Of a DNA stretch of 34,492 nucleotides, positions 34,434 through 34,492 are shown piece by piece. Numbering within the stretch: position 1 is the stretch's first letter; each line of letters opens with the position of its first letter. The notes under the pieces were generated by a model that was not told the origin of the DNA, did not search any database, and saw only the letters and a program-made list of their open reading frames with translations. The DNA comes from Alphaproteobacteria bacterium (GTDB taxonomy: Bacteria; Pseudomonadota; Alphaproteobacteria; Micavibrionales; Micavibrionaceae): contig RZZS01000023.1 of the NCBI GenBank assembly GCA_009929775.1, positions 1-34,492 of the forward strand. The letters run 5' to 3'. The position numbers and the translations under genes are program-made.

Positions 34434-34492
34434 AACGAGAACAGATGACGGGCCGCATCATGGGGAATTGCGTAAGGCAAGATAAAACATTG
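34430..34492 (+). CDS. Partial open frame cut by the window end
   Basis: An ATG at 34430 overlaps the stop of the ribbon-helix-helix gene by four bases (ATGA) and stays open for 21 codons to the window edge. The first residues are MKREQMTGRIMGNCVRQ. It is too short to assign. If the region is a trb module, a conjugation gene would be expected here. It may also be a spurious frame. Confidence 0.4.
   Translation, partial: MKREQMTGRIMGNCVRQDKTL

Larger units (their letters stand above)
33737..34492 (+). mobile_element. Possible left end of an integrative conjugative element
   Basis: The stretch begins right after the CCA end of tRNA-Ser, contains a repeat-rich AT-richer spacer and then a ribbon-helix-helix gene of the sort associated with trb conjugation modules. 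tRNA genes are frequent insertion targets. No integrase gene or second copy of the tRNA end is visible, as the window ends here, so the call is tentative. Confidence 0.35.

Overview
This 34.5 kb window reads as ordinary chromosome of an alphaproteobacterium of moderately high GC. The evidence is the fabA-fabB-fabI cluster, an orphan RegB/RegA redox two-component pair with the quinone motif and redox cysteine, a Fur/Mur-type regulator lacking the CxxC pair, a SUF operon led by an Rrf2 regulator, and GatCAB amidotransferase. I cannot name the genus. Almost every base is coding; no gap exceeds 300 bases, and many genes overlap by 4 nt (ATGA or GTGA), so translational coupling is common.

Layout. 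40-1710 (+): two adjacent glycerophosphodiester phosphodiesterase-like genes, the second with lost catalytic residues. 1712-4318 (-): fabA, fabB, fabI for unsaturated fatty acid synthesis, preceded by an unknown 325-residue helical protein (4376-5353) with two DnaA-box-like sites upstream. 5456-5965 (-): exported SH3-like protein. 6032-8529 (+): dusA, then three unknown genes. 8530-14752 (-): rrf2, sufB, a small two-helix membrane protein, sufC, sufD, sufS, sufT-like and sufA-like. 14899-17157 (+): a multi-helix membrane protein fused to a spermidine-synthase-like domain. 17171-24210 (-): rpmB, an unusual tgt, a degenerate GGDEF protein, upp, a PAS histidine kinase, a Fur-family regulator and prfC. 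24358-26250 (+): regB, regA. 26261-27283 (-): a divergent CobD/CbiB-like membrane protein. 27387-28112 (+): YgjP-like metallohydrolase, overlapping ruvX (28063-28566, -) tail to tail. 28613-32758 (+): gatC, a small membrane protein, gatA, gatB and a cyclase-family hydrolase. 32910-33599 (+): a TerD-domain protein. 33645-33736 (+): tRNA-Ser(GCU). From the tRNA rightwards, an AT-richer, repeat-bearing spacer leads to a ribbon-helix-helix gene of the kind that sits beside trb conjugation genes, so the right edge is probably the start of an integrative element.

The points most worth a second look are the tRNA-guanine transglycosylase that has lost its three zinc cysteines and carries queuine-type pocket changes, the active/degenerate phosphodiesterase pair, the two small membrane proteins coupled into the suf and gat operons, the GGDEF protein that keeps the inhibitory site but not the active site, the degenerate CobD homologue, and the tRNA-Ser boundary with its crossed inverted repeats. 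I found no CRISPR array, insertion sequence, rRNA or recognisable riboswitch.
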